Part shown: positions 1-6,453 of the stretch, piece after piece
How positions within the stretch are numbered: position 1 is the first letter of the stretch
Layout: each line of letters opens with the position of its first letter
Assembly: GCA_030146905.1 (NCBI GenBank)
Contig: JASLAV010000324.1
Location: forward strand, 1-7,645
Length of the DNA stretch: 7,645 nt
Reading direction: 5' to 3'
DNA from: Lentzea sp.
Lineage (GTDB): Bacteria; Actinomycetota; Actinomycetes; Mycobacteriales; Pseudonocardiaceae
Notes under the pieces: generated by a model
Told to the model about the DNA's origin: nothing
The model's database searches: none
Seen by the model: the letters and a program-made list of their open reading frames with translations, nothing else
Position numbers and translations under genes: made by a program

Positions 1-582
1 CTCAAGGTCGTCCGTGACATCGTGCGCGACATCATCTCCGACGCCATCGGCAAGCTGATCTCGATCTGCCTCCGATGGGCACCCGCCGTCGCAGCGGCCG
101 GCGCGGGCCTTGCGGGAGCGATCGCCGAGTGCGTCCCCGTCGCTGTCAAGTGGGCGAACAAGGCTCTGGAGGCCTGCCGCAGGCTCACCAAGGCGTTCAG
201 CAACGCAGGCGGGCTGTTCAAGAAGCTCGACGACATTCTGGTCAACGCCAAGACCGCGCTCTCCAAGAGCGGCGACGACTTCGTCAACGTACTCAAGAAG
301 GGTATCGACGCCGACATCCGGCGAAGCATGACCGACTTCTCCGTCACCGGCATGGCCAAGGACGCGTACGGAGAGGCCAAGAAGGTCGCGGTAGACGGCG
401 TCAAGACCGCTCCCGCCGAGTTCCTGCCCAAGCTGGGAATCGAGGCGACCAAGGAGTCCACCAAGTTCCGTGATTGGGAGGACGAAGCGAAGGACGGCGG
501 TGGCTGGAGAACGTGGCGCGACCTGCGGGCCGAGGAAGAGAAGAAGCAGGAAGAGAACCGCAAGGAAGCTCGGGGCGGATGA
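1..582 (+). CDS. C-terminal part of an alpha-helical type VII-secretion-associated (WXG100-like) protein, 5' end outside window
   Basis: The frame is open from base 1, so the gene begins upstream of the window; 193 residues are visible, ending with TGA. The first segment reads VRDIVRDIISDAIGKLIS, a motif I associate with the region after the WXG100-like helical hairpin in actinomycete ESX (type VII) substrates. An Ala/Gly/Val-rich hydrophobic helix follows (visible residues about 24-50), then amphipathic helices with regularly spaced Lys and Leu (60-105). The tail is very charged and hydrophilic (about 155-193), with many Glu and Lys and the Trp-containing segment GGGWRTWRDL. No enzyme motif is visible. 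Its TGA overlaps the next start as ATGA, so the two are probably translated together and may act as one unit at the envelope. The family assignment comes from pattern resemblance only; the missing N-terminus, where a WXG motif would lie, would decide it. Confidence 0.8.
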   Translation, partial: LKVVRDIVRDIISDAIGKLISICLRWAPAVAAAGAGLAGAIAECVPVAVKWANKALEACRRLTKAFSNAGGLFKKLDDILVNAKTALSKSGDDFVNVLKKGIDADIRRSMTDFSVTGMAKDAYGEAKKVAVDGVKTAPAEFLPKLGIEATKESTKFRDWEDEAKDGGGWRTWRDLRAEEEKKQEENRKEARGG

Positions 583-1496
583 AAGCCGTCCGCATCCTGC
601 ACCGGATCTTCGCGTTCCTGGTCATCCCCGTTCTCGGGTACCTGCTCGGCGCGACGATCTTCAACTACTTCTCGGACAAGGTCGAGACCGAAGACCTGAG
701 CGACGCCAGCCACATCATCGTCGCCACGTCGTGCGACCGGTACGGCCCGGTGACGCTGCGCGGCTTCGGTTACGTGTACGAGTGCCGTGCCACGGTCACG
801 AACAAGGTCAACGGCAACGTCGTCACCACGACGGCGCGAGGCTTCCTCCGGCCCGATCTCATCGGCAAGCAGGTGGCCGGTGAAGGGTTCAACCGCGGTG
901 ACCTGTATCCGGTGCGCCCGTACTCGGGGTGGGGCATGGTCCTGCTTCTGCCGTTCGGCATTCTCTGGTTCTACGTGTACATCGCGGTCGCGTGGCGGCT
1001 GTTGCCGGAGCGGCGCAAGTCCCGCCGCAAGCCGGTGCGCTATCAACGTCCTGACAACCCCACGGAACCCGATCGCACGGTTCGTGTCTTTGCCGGGCGC
1101 CGACGGGTGTGGTTGTTCTTCGTCTTTCTGCTCGGGTGTGTTGGTGTCTTCGTGTACAACTCGTCGGCGTTCCAGGACGACGCCGTCGCTACAGGTGTAG
1201 CGATCGGGTCATGGGCAGTGGTCGTCCTCGTGATCGCCAACGTCGCGTGGCGGCTGGTGCGAGGACCGATGATCGCGATCTCACCCGAGGGCCTGGAGTG
1301 GCGCGGCGCGAAGCTCAGCTGGGCTGAGATTCAGGAGGTGCAGCTGACTCGCCGCCAGGCTCTGATCATCCAGCCTCGCAACGGTGAGGTCGTGAAGATC
1401 AGCGGATTCAGCACTGAGGAGGCCACCCGCATCCATGTGGCCATGGGGCAATTCAGCCAGGCGACGTACGCCCGCGAGAGCACCAGCAGCGCGTGA
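579..1496 (+). CDS. Four-helix membrane protein, DUF6346-like with C-terminal PH-like domain
   Basis: This encodes 305 residues, with the start chosen at the ATG at 579 because it overlaps the upstream stop as ATGA; an earlier in-frame start at 474 would lie deep inside the preceding gene. Hydrophobic segments lie at about residues 8-28, 117-140, 176-194 and 203-224. The loop at 29-116 carries CDRYGPV and GFGYVYEC, with Cys52 and Cys69 positioned for a possible disulfide outside the cell. This pattern resembles the actinobacterial DUF6346 family. After the last helix, residues 229-290 (ISPEGLEWRG, LSWAEIQEVQL and later strands) look like the small beta-rich, PH-like domain often attached to bacterial membrane proteins. 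A basic linker at 143-155 (ERRKSRRKPVR) fits the cytoplasmic side. Function is unknown. Its pairing with the helical ESX-like protein suggests an envelope or secretion-associated role, which is inference. Confidence 0.85.
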   Translation: MKAVRILHRIFAFLVIPVLGYLLGATIFNYFSDKVETEDLSDASHIIVATSCDRYGPVTLRGFGYVYECRATVTNKVNGNVVTTTARGFLRPDLIGKQVAGEGFNRGDLYPVRPYSGWGMVLLLPFGILWFYVYIAVAWRLLPERRKSRRKPVRYQRPDNPTEPDRTVRVFAGRRRVWLFFVFLLGCVGVFVYNSSAFQDDAVATGVAIGSWAVVVLVIANVAWRLVRGPMIAISPEGLEWRGAKLSWAEIQEVQLTRRQALIIQPRNGEVVKISGFSTEEATRIHVAMGQFSQATYARESTSSA

Positions 1497-2342
1497 ACAC
1501 TCTTGGGTGCGACGAGCACGGGTGGCAGGAGCCTGCCGGTCTGGACGGGGTCTCAGCCGGTCTGCGGTCTTGATCCTGGGTTCGACTCCGGTTCAGGCTC
1601 CAGCACGATCCCTGGGACAACTTCCGGCGGTGTCTCGTGCGGGAACTCGGGTGTGGGCTCCGGCCCTGTCTCGGGCCAGGACTGCGGTGCCGGACCGAAC
1701 GCGCGCTGGGCGGGCGGCCAACTGGAGGCAGATCCCCGAAGCGTCGACGCCGTGCCGCTGAGCGCAGACCCTGAGACTTCGACCGCCTCGACACGGGCCG
1801 ATGCGGTGGTCGTCGTGCGACACCTATGACGTAGGCAGCTGCGCCAGCATTCACCCAAATGGGGTATTGAACACTGCTCCGACTCCAGGTTACCTTGAAA
1901 GGTCCTAGCTAAGATCGCTTGATGTGTAGGTTCCGCCGAGAGGAGTATATCGCACAGGGCAAGTGATCACAAGGTAGGCGTCGCCGATGGACCGGCCGGG
2001 CGGCCCCCGCCGTAGGGGCACTTGGAGTCGAGTGTCCCGGTGATGCGGAGCGCCACGGTAGGCGCAGGGATGCGGCGTCACGCCTGATCGGGCGTGACGC
2101 CAGACGCGGTAGAGGAGTTCATGCCCCGGCTATCTGGAGCCGGCCCTCCTCGAGGACCGTGGAGTCCCTGCCGGATCTGGCTGCGCTCCTGATCTTTTCG
2201 TGTTCGTCCGCCGACACCGCGCCGCTGCGACATGCCCGCGCCACGAATCCGTGCGTGGCTCTCTGTATCGCGGCGCACCGTCGTGCGGACGGCTGCCCAG
2301 CGAACACGACGCATCGCCGCGCACCGTGGAGGTGGAGACGCC
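1497..2342 (+). other. Long intergenic region without a convincing gene; AT-richer core and several inverted repeats
   Basis: About 850 bp separate the membrane-protein gene from the first transfer gene. The first part (1503-1860) is open on both strands: a Gly/Ser-rich frame on plus and, on minus, a Pro/Glu-rich frame ending at 1553. Neither has a good ribosome site or strong third-position GC bias, so I call neither. A compact inverted repeat, GGCAGG-AG-CCTGCC (1524-1537), lies 28 bp after the upstream stop and could be an actinomycete-type terminator without a U tract. The stretch 1845-1975 is clearly AT-richer and contains TTGAAC, TTGAAA, TAAGAT and TATATC boxes plus the palindrome GTGATCAC (1963-1970). 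I see no well-spaced -35/-10 pair, so a promoter here is only likely. From 2000 to 2101 there are GC-rich hairpins. A 23-codon frame at 2121-2192 has GAGGAG 3 bp upstream, but nothing else supports it. Confidence 0.6.
2074..2101. repeat. Perfect 11-bp inverted repeat (hairpin) upstream of the transfer genes
   Basis: GGCGTCACGCC (2074-2084) and GGCGTGACGCC (2091-2101) are perfect reverse complements around the 6-nt loop TGATCG. No T tract follows on either strand, so it is not a classical intrinsic terminator. It lies about 240 bp before the start at 2343, in the leader of the putative transfer operon, and could be an operator, an RNA leader structure or an insulating terminator. Confidence 0.75.
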
Positions 2343-3458
2343 ATGTCATCACGCGATCTACGAATCATTGATCATCAAGCCGGGCCGGCCCCTGCCCCGT
2401 CCACATCGGACGGGTGCACGGATGTGGACTCGCCGGTGGGGTCATTTCTGTGCGATCCGCCAAGCCTGTGGGCCTGGTTGTCCTACGCCGCGGGCTGGGC
2501 CTGGCACACGATCCAAGTCTGGTGGCCGCTGTTGGTACTGGTGGCAGTGGCGGCCTTGACGGTGGGCGCGCTGCTCGCCGTGGCGGTGCGGCGAGCCCGT
2601 ACAGAGGCGGCAGAGCAGGCATCGTGGGTGGAGATCACCCCTCCCGCGGTCATGCCCGCCGACGGTGCGCGCGGACTGTGGCGAGCGCTGGCAGGTCTGC
2701 TGTCCCGCACCCGCAGAGGACTCGCCCCGCGGCATTTGGCCGTGGAGTTCGTCGCCGACGCCACCGGAATGCGTGCAGGTGTGTGGGTGCCTCCGACGTT
2801 GTCGGCATCGTCGGTTGCCGAAGTGACCAGCCGCTGTTGGCCCGGTGCCCGAGCCACCATCACCAACACCCCGCCCACGGTGCACTGTGATGGTGCGGGG
2901 CGGGTGACGGCCGCGCACGTGCTGCCGCGCGGTGGCCCGTGGGCGCCGCTGTTGGACCCCTCCCGCGCCATGCGGCGACAGGCTGCCGAGGTGGACGGTC
3001 TGCACAGCGTGCTGGCCGCGCTGGCCGACCGCGGTGAGACGGACAGCGCGTGCGTGCAGCTCATCGTGTCCGTGGCCCGCACCGGCCGCCCCCGTGGCGA
3101 CCGGAGCCGGCCGTGGTGGGCGCGGATCGCACTCGGCTTCCTGAAAGCACCGTTCGTGATCATCCTCGCTATCGCGGACGTATTCCTCGGCAAGGGCTCG
3201 GCCGCCAGTCACCAGCCTGCCGCAGCCACCAGCACGCCGGAGGATCCGGCGGTGGCCGCGTACCGCAAGGCGATCGCGGCCAAGCAGGCACACGGCCCGC
3301 ATCTGCAGGCGACCCTGCGCCTGGCGGTGTGCTCTCCGGTGTCGCGACGGCTGCGGCGGCGCGCGGTGAACACGCTCGTCAACGGCTACGACCTCGCCGC
3401 CCCTGCGGCGATCCTGGCGACTCGCCCTGCCCAACGCGCGGAGCGGCAGCTGGTGTAG
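2343..3458 (+). CDS. Membrane-anchored conjugal-transfer-associated protein (N-terminal part, interrupted by in-frame TAG)
   Basis: This encodes 371 residues before TAG. I start at the ATG at 2343 because it has GGAG 5 bp (and GGAGG 10 bp) upstream; the earlier ATG at 2232 in the same frame has no such site. A soluble N-terminus is followed by a Trp-rich segment and a transmembrane helix (about residues 60-82, WWPLLVLVAVAALTVG). The segment EITPPAVMPADGARGLWRAL (98-117), with later GVWVPPTL and CWPGARATI, matches the pattern I remember for actinobacterial proteins encoded directly before TraG/HerA-like transfer ATPases; databases often call them 'ATP/GTP-binding' or 'type VI secretion' proteins. 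A second hydrophobic stretch is at 261-283. The frame stays coding after the TAG up to 3659 and supplies the missing C-terminal end, so the gene is truncated, a pseudogene, or read through. It probably works with the next ATPase at the membrane during DNA transfer. Confidence 0.8.
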   Translation: MSSRDLRIIDHQAGPAPAPSTSDGCTDVDSPVGSFLCDPPSLWAWLSYAAGWAWHTIQVWWPLLVLVAVAALTVGALLAVAVRRARTEAAEQASWVEITPPAVMPADGARGLWRALAGLLSRTRRGLAPRHLAVEFVADATGMRAGVWVPPTLSASSVAEVTSRCWPGARATITNTPPTVHCDGAGRVTAAHVLPRGGPWAPLLDPSRAMRRQAAEVDGLHSVLAALADRGETDSACVQLIVSVARTGRPRGDRSRPWWARIALGFLKAPFVIILAIADVFLGKGSAASHQPAAATSTPEDPAVAAYRKAIAAKQAHGPHLQATLRLAVCSPVSRRLRRRAVNTLVNGYDLAAPAAILATRPAQRAERQLV

Positions 3459-3659
3459 CGGCTGCCCGGACGCCGCCGGGACCGGTTCCTGGTCACCCTC
3501 GACGAGGCCGTCGCGCTGTGGCATCTGCCCGACCAGCCGGCGCAGTACGGCATCGCCGATGCCACCGCCCGTGTCCGGCGGCCCCGCCGCGACCTGCCCC
3601 GTTTCCATCCCCGCCGTCGGCCGGAACAGCCCGAGGGAGGCCAAGATGCCGCAGCCTGA
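3459..3659 (+). pseudogene. In-frame C-terminal remainder of the transfer-associated protein, downstream of the TAG
   Basis: Directly after TAG (3456-3458), the same frame runs 66 codons to TGA at 3657-3659. It contains RDRFLVTLDEAVALWHLPD, which matches the conserved C-terminal pattern of this protein class (roughly L-S/T-x-x-E-x-A-x-L-x-HLP). The next gene's start (3646) and ribosome site (3635-3640) lie inside it, giving a 14-nt overlap typical of an intact operon whose first gene ended at 3659. The intact gene would therefore be 2343-3659, with 438 codons before its TGA. A single change, for example CAG to TAG at 3456, explains the stop; readthrough is the alternative. No start codon with a ribosome site immediately follows the TAG, so separate translation of this piece is unlikely. 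Confidence 0.75.
3635..3640 (+). promoter_or_regulatory. Ribosome binding site deciding the ATPase start
   Basis: GGGAGG lies 5 nt before the ATG at 3646. It selects this start over the longer in-frame start at 3559 and places it inside the end of the preceding reading frame. Confidence 0.85.
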
Positions 3660-5199
3660 ACGCGACGAAGCATCCGCAGGTCGACACAGGTCGACGCGCC
3701 TGCGGCTCGTTCCCGCGAATCATCCGAACCGGCAGACGCCGAAGTTGTTGGGAGTCGCCAACGACGGCCCGCCCGACGTGATCGGGCTGCGGGTCGCCGA
3801 CGCCCGCCACCACGTCCACGTGCAGGGTGTGACCGGGGTGGGCAAGTCCACCTGGCTGGCCAACCACGTGCTCGCCGAAGCCGACGCCGGGCGCGGCGTC
3901 GTGTTGCTGGACTGCCAAGGAGATCTGGCCCGCCACGTGCTCGACCGGCTCCCCGCGGCCTGCGGGAACCGTCTGGTGATCCTCGATCCGACCGAGACCG
4001 AGGCACCGCCGGCGTGGAACGTGCTCGCCCCACTCGACCGTCCCAGCGGCGAGACACCGGGACGAGACACCGAGACCGCCCAACGAGACCGCGAGACGCG
4101 GCAGCGAGACGGCGAGACCGGGCGGGAGTGGGCCGCCGAGAGCGTGGTCGGTGTGTTCCGCCGCCTCTACGCCGCTTGGTGGGGACCACGGATGGACGAC
4201 GTGCTCCGCGCCGCCTGCCTGACATTGGTGCGACGGCCAGGTTCGACGCTGGCCGAGGTGATCCCGGTGCTGACGCGGCCGGAGTTCCGCCACGCCATCC
4301 TCGCCCGCTACGGCGAGCCGGAAGGGCTGGACGGCTTCTGGGAGGGCTACGACGCCCTGTCCGCGGGGCAGCGCAACCAACTCGCCGGGCCGGTGCTGTC
4401 ACGGCTGCGGTCAGTGCTGTCCCGCAGGTTCGCTCGCGACCTGCTCGGCACCGCGGCCTCCACAATCAACCTCTCCGACATCCTCGACGGCGGCATCCTG
4501 ATCGCCCGGCTGCCCAAGGGCGAGATCGGTGAGCATGCCGCCCAGCTGGTCGGGTCGTTGCTGCTATCCGGGTTGTGGTCTGCGGCCACTCGCCGCGCCA
4601 CCCTGGCGCCGGAAGACCGCAGAGACGCCACCGTCGTGGTCGACGAGTGCCACAACTTCCTGCACATGCCGATCGGCGTGGACGACGCGCTGGCCGAAGC
4701 ACACGGCTACCGGCTCTCGCTCGTGCTGGCGCACCAGCACCTCGCCCAGTTACCGCCTGATGTGCGGGAGGCAGTGGATGCCAACGCCCGCAACAAAATC
4801 CTGTTCACCGTCTCCCCGAACGACGCGACCAAACTCGTGCGGCACGTGGCACCCTATTTCGACGAACGTGACCTCGCCCGCCGTCACGCCTTCGAGGTTC
4901 TGGCCCGCACCGTCCACCACGGACACGACGTGCCACCTTTCACGCTCGCCACGGAACCGCTGCCGCCGCCTGTTCGTGGCCGTGCTGAACAACTCCGGGC
5001 CGCAGCACGCAAACGAACCGGCCTGACCGCCGAGCAGCGCGCCCGCGCCACACGCCGCCGGCATGTCAACACTGCGCCCCGCGCCGCCCGGCTGGGCGCC
5101 GATCCCACTCGCACTGTGGTGCCCAGTCAGTCAGTGGGCCACTCGGTGGGCCAGCCACCGGCCACTCAACGGGGCACCTATGACTGGCCCACTGACTGA
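3646..5199 (+). CDS. TraG/TraD/HerA-like conjugal DNA-transfer ATPase
   Basis: This 517-residue protein is a P-loop motor of the type IV coupling protein and HerA/FtsK-like group, expected to pump DNA through the membrane using ATP. Walker A is GVTGVGKST (residues 61-69). It is followed by VVLLDCQGDLARHVL (85-99), equivalent to the 'IDPHGDL' segment of this family. Walker B is ATVVVDECHNF (328-338, acidic pair Asp333-Glu334), and SLVLAHQHLAQLP (358-370) is the typical motif after it. There is no transmembrane helix, so it probably relies on the upstream membrane protein as its anchor, as in the paired-gene arrangement known from actinobacterial elements. Residues about 135-161 are an odd charged insertion made of ET-x-x-RD-x heptads, encoded by a 21-bp tandem repeat. 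The C-terminus (SVGHSVGQPP...) is low complexity and coincides with a DNA inverted repeat. The gene overlaps the preceding frame by 14 nt and is followed 49 bp later by the Replic_Relax gene. Confidence 0.92.
   Translation: MPQPERDEASAGRHRSTRLRLVPANHPNRQTPKLLGVANDGPPDVIGLRVADARHHVHVQGVTGVGKSTWLANHVLAEADAGRGVVLLDCQGDLARHVLDRLPAACGNRLVILDPTETEAPPAWNVLAPLDRPSGETPGRDTETAQRDRETRQRDGETGREWAAESVVGVFRRLYAAWWGPRMDDVLRAACLTLVRRPGSTLAEVIPVLTRPEFRHAILARYGEPEGLDGFWEGYDALSAGQRNQLAGPVLSRLRSVLSRRFARDLLGTAASTINLSDILDGGILIARLPKGEIGEHAAQLVGSLLLSGLWSAATRRATLAPEDRRDATVVVDECHNFLHMPIGVDDALAEAHGYRLSLVLAHQHLAQLPPDVREAVDANARNKILFTVSPNDATKLVRHVAPYFDERDLARRHAFEVLARTVHHGHDVPPFTLATEPLPPPVRGRAEQLRAAARKRTGLTAEQRARATRRRHVNTAPRAARLGADPTRTVVPSQSVGHSVGQPPATQRGTYDWPTD
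4051..4118 (+). repeat. 21-bp tandem repeat with phased GAGAC motifs, inside the ATPase gene
   Basis: GAGAC starts at 4051, 4064, 4072, 4085, 4093, 4106 and 4114, giving intervals of 13, 8, 13, 8, 13 and 8 bp. Three full 21-bp units (4051, 4072, 4093) and the start of a fourth are present. Bases between the GAGAC cores vary while the cores and spacing are exact. At the protein level the repeat encodes ETPGRDT, ETAQRDR, ETRQRDG and ETGRE. The 10-mer GCAGCGAGAC (4101-4110) also occurs twice in the intergenic cluster near 6300. Confidence 0.9.
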
Positions 5200-5200
5200 C
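5126..5200. repeat. Perfect 16-bp inverted repeat spanning the ATPase stop codon
   Basis: GTCAGTCAGTGGGCCA (5126-5141) and TGGCCCACTGACTGAC (5185-5200) are perfect reverse complements, 43 bp apart. The spacer holds a second GTGGGCCA (5147-5153 region) and a small CGGTGG/CCACCG hairpin (5144-5149 with 5155-5160). GGTGCCC (5118-5124) can also pair with GGGCACC (5172-5178). The right arm covers the TGA of the ATPase gene (5197-5199), and no T tract follows. It could reduce readthrough into the next gene, stabilise the transcript, or be a protein-binding site. Confidence 0.85.
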
Positions 5201-5239
5201 CGCCCCGGCACCGGCCTTTCCGCAGCTCACGGCAGAAGT

Positions 5240-5244
5240 GGAGG
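5240..5244 (+). promoter_or_regulatory. Ribosome binding site deciding a GTG start
   Basis: GGAGG lies 4 nt before the GTG at 5249. It selects this start for the Replic_Relax protein over in-frame starts inside the ATPase gene, such as 5063. Confidence 0.85.
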
Positions 5245-5248
5245 AACA

Positions 5249-6193
5249 GTGCGCGTCTCCCGACATTCATCGATACATCCGCACACACCCCCAAGGGTGG
5301 AGATCCGCCCGGCAAGCCGGGCCGACGTGCTCACGCACTCGCGCGGGCTCACCGCCCGCGATGCCGAGGTGATCTCCTACCTGGCGCGGCATCGGGTGCT
5401 CACCGCACTGCAGCTCGCGCGGCTGGTGTTCGGCTCCTACTCCCATGCCCGCTCCCGGCTCGCTGTACTCCACGAGCGCGGCGTGCTCGCCCGCTTCCGC
5501 CGTGACATCTGGCCCGGCTCCCAGCCGTGGCGCTACACCCTCGGCCCCGTGGGCGCGGTCGTGCACGCAGCCGCCACCGGAGCCGCACTGCCGCGTCCCG
5601 CTACGGTCACCGAAACCGTGCTTCGGCTCGCGCACTCCACCCACACCGAACACCGACTCGGCGTCAACGACTTCTTCGCCAACCTGGCTGGACACACCCG
5701 AGACCATCCCGAGTGCGCCCTGCGCGAATGGTGGCCGGAATACGAGATCACCGAAACCTGCGCAGGCATCGTCCGCCCTGATGCCTACGGTGAATACACC
5801 GCTGCCGACAGCACGCTCGCGTTCTTCTACGAACACGACACCGGAACCGAACCCATCGCGACCCTGGTGGAGAAAGTCGGCAAGTACGCCGAGCTGGCCG
5901 ACGCAGGCATCCGCAAGCCCGTCCTGTTCCAGCTCCCGAGCACGAGCCGCGAACACAACTTCCACATCGGCCTCGCACAGCGCTGGCCGCACAAGACACC
6001 CGTGCCCCTGGCGACCTTGCCCACCGACCAACTCGCCCCGCCCAACCACCGCATCACGCCCGCCACACCATCCATCGTGGACGAGCTCTGGCTGCCAGCT
6101 GGGCATGCACGTCGCCGCACGCTCGCCAACCTCACATCTCGCCGCACGCAACAGTTGGAGGATGATCGAGACTTCTACCTTCGTTCCGCCTGA
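5249..6193 (+). CDS. Replication-relaxation (Replic_Relax) family protein
   Basis: This 314-residue protein starts at GTG 5249, with GGAGG 4 nt upstream. The N-terminal part (about 34-100) reads GLTARDAEVISYLARHRVLTALQLARLVFG, then SYSHARSRLAVLHERGVLARFRRD and WRYTLGPVGA. This is the winged-helix pattern of the Replic_Relax family found on actinobacterial plasmids and integrative elements next to transfer ATPase genes. The C-terminal half holds RPDAYGEY (176-183), FFYEHDTGTE (192-201) and a following K..KY (208-213). These acidic and lysine residues recall a PD-(D/E)xK-like fold, which I infer from spacing only. The family is linked by name to plasmid replication and relaxation; its exact biochemical role is not established from this sequence. 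It probably binds DNA through the winged helix, and the GAGAC dyad starting about 60 bp after its stop is an obvious candidate target. It ends with TGA, 350 bp before the next gene. Confidence 0.9.
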   Translation: MRVSRHSSIHPHTPPRVEIRPASRADVLTHSRGLTARDAEVISYLARHRVLTALQLARLVFGSYSHARSRLAVLHERGVLARFRRDIWPGSQPWRYTLGPVGAVVHAAATGAALPRPATVTETVLRLAHSTHTEHRLGVNDFFANLAGHTRDHPECALREWWPEYEITETCAGIVRPDAYGEYTAADSTLAFFYEHDTGTEPIATLVEKVGKYAELADAGIRKPVLFQLPSTSREHNFHIGLAQRWPHKTPVPLATLPTDQLAPPNHRITPATPSIVDELWLPAGHARRRTLANLTSRRTQQLEDDRDFYLRSA

Positions 6194-6240
6194 AACTCAT
6201 TTCCCACAACATGTTCCGGACTCGCGTCGAACGCCCGTCT

Positions 6241-6348
6241 GTCTCGCATCAGGTGAGACCAGCAAAGAGACAGCGAGACAACGCCGAGACCGCAGCGAGA
6301 CACCTGCTCTCGCTCGTCTCGACCAGGTCTCGCAGCTTGTCTCGCTGC
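6241..6348. repeat. Phased GAGAC/GTCTC cluster forming an inverted-repeat dyad
   Basis: GAGAC starts at 6255, 6267, 6275, 6286 and 6297; GTCTC starts at 6241, 6316, 6327 and 6339. Around the centre (6302-6315) the arms mirror each other with three sites each: 6275, 6286, 6297 against 6316, 6327, 6339, at 11-12 bp intervals, close to one helical turn. The arm ends CAGCGAGACAA (6271-6281) and TTGTCTCGCTG (6337-6347) are perfect reverse complements, and the middle sites share CGAGACC. GCAGCGAGAC occurs at 6292-6301 and, inverted, at 6339-6348. The arrangement suggests cooperative protein binding on one face of DNA, or a large cruciform. Confidence 0.9.
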
Positions 6349-6453
6349 ACCAAGGGCAACAACGTCCGGAGCGCGACTACAGAGCCGGTGATCGCCGGCC
6401 CCGACGGGTGCCGAAGTGCAGTCGGGGAGTCGAGGCCCACCAGTTGGCTTTCC

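Noticed and set aside
1530..1602. tRNA-like pieces: T-loop-like GGTTCGACTCC (1579-1589 region) with flanks AGCCTG and CAGGCT able to pair like an acceptor stem
   Set aside because: The T stem has only two Watson-Crick pairs. D and anticodon stems cannot be formed and the total length is too short. At most a degenerate tRNA remnant, more likely chance.
1503..1829. Plus-strand Gly/Ser-rich reading frame of 108 codons after the membrane-protein gene
   Set aside because: TTG start without ribosome site, no recognisable motif, and a composition that mirrors the opposite frame; not convincing as a gene.
1553..1858. Minus-strand Pro/Glu-rich reading frame of 101 codons
   Set aside because: It resembles a low-complexity protein tail, but its only start is a TTG without a ribosome site. 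Third-position GC is lower than in the clear genes, and the overlapping plus frame is equally open. It could at most be a remnant.
2232..2342. Upstream ATG (2232) as start of the transfer-associated protein
   Set aside because: No ribosome site before it and an Arg-rich, unlike-coding leader; the ATG at 2343 has GGAG at good distance.
2078..2368. Minus-strand 96-codon Arg-rich frame
   Set aside because: Composition is that of an antisense shadow of GC-rich sequence. It overlaps the start of the transfer gene and its end falls inside the 2074-2101 hairpin.
2442..3644. Long minus-strand open frame of 400 codons opposite the transfer-associated gene
   Set aside because: Typical GC-rich shadow with Arg/Gly/His-rich product; the plus frame has a membrane segment, a ribosome site and family motifs.
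6241..6348. CRISPR array interpretation of the GAGAC cluster
   Set aside because: Repeat cores are only about 5-10 bp with 3-8 bp between them and inverted orientation in one half; there are no spacers of 25-40 bp and no cas genes.
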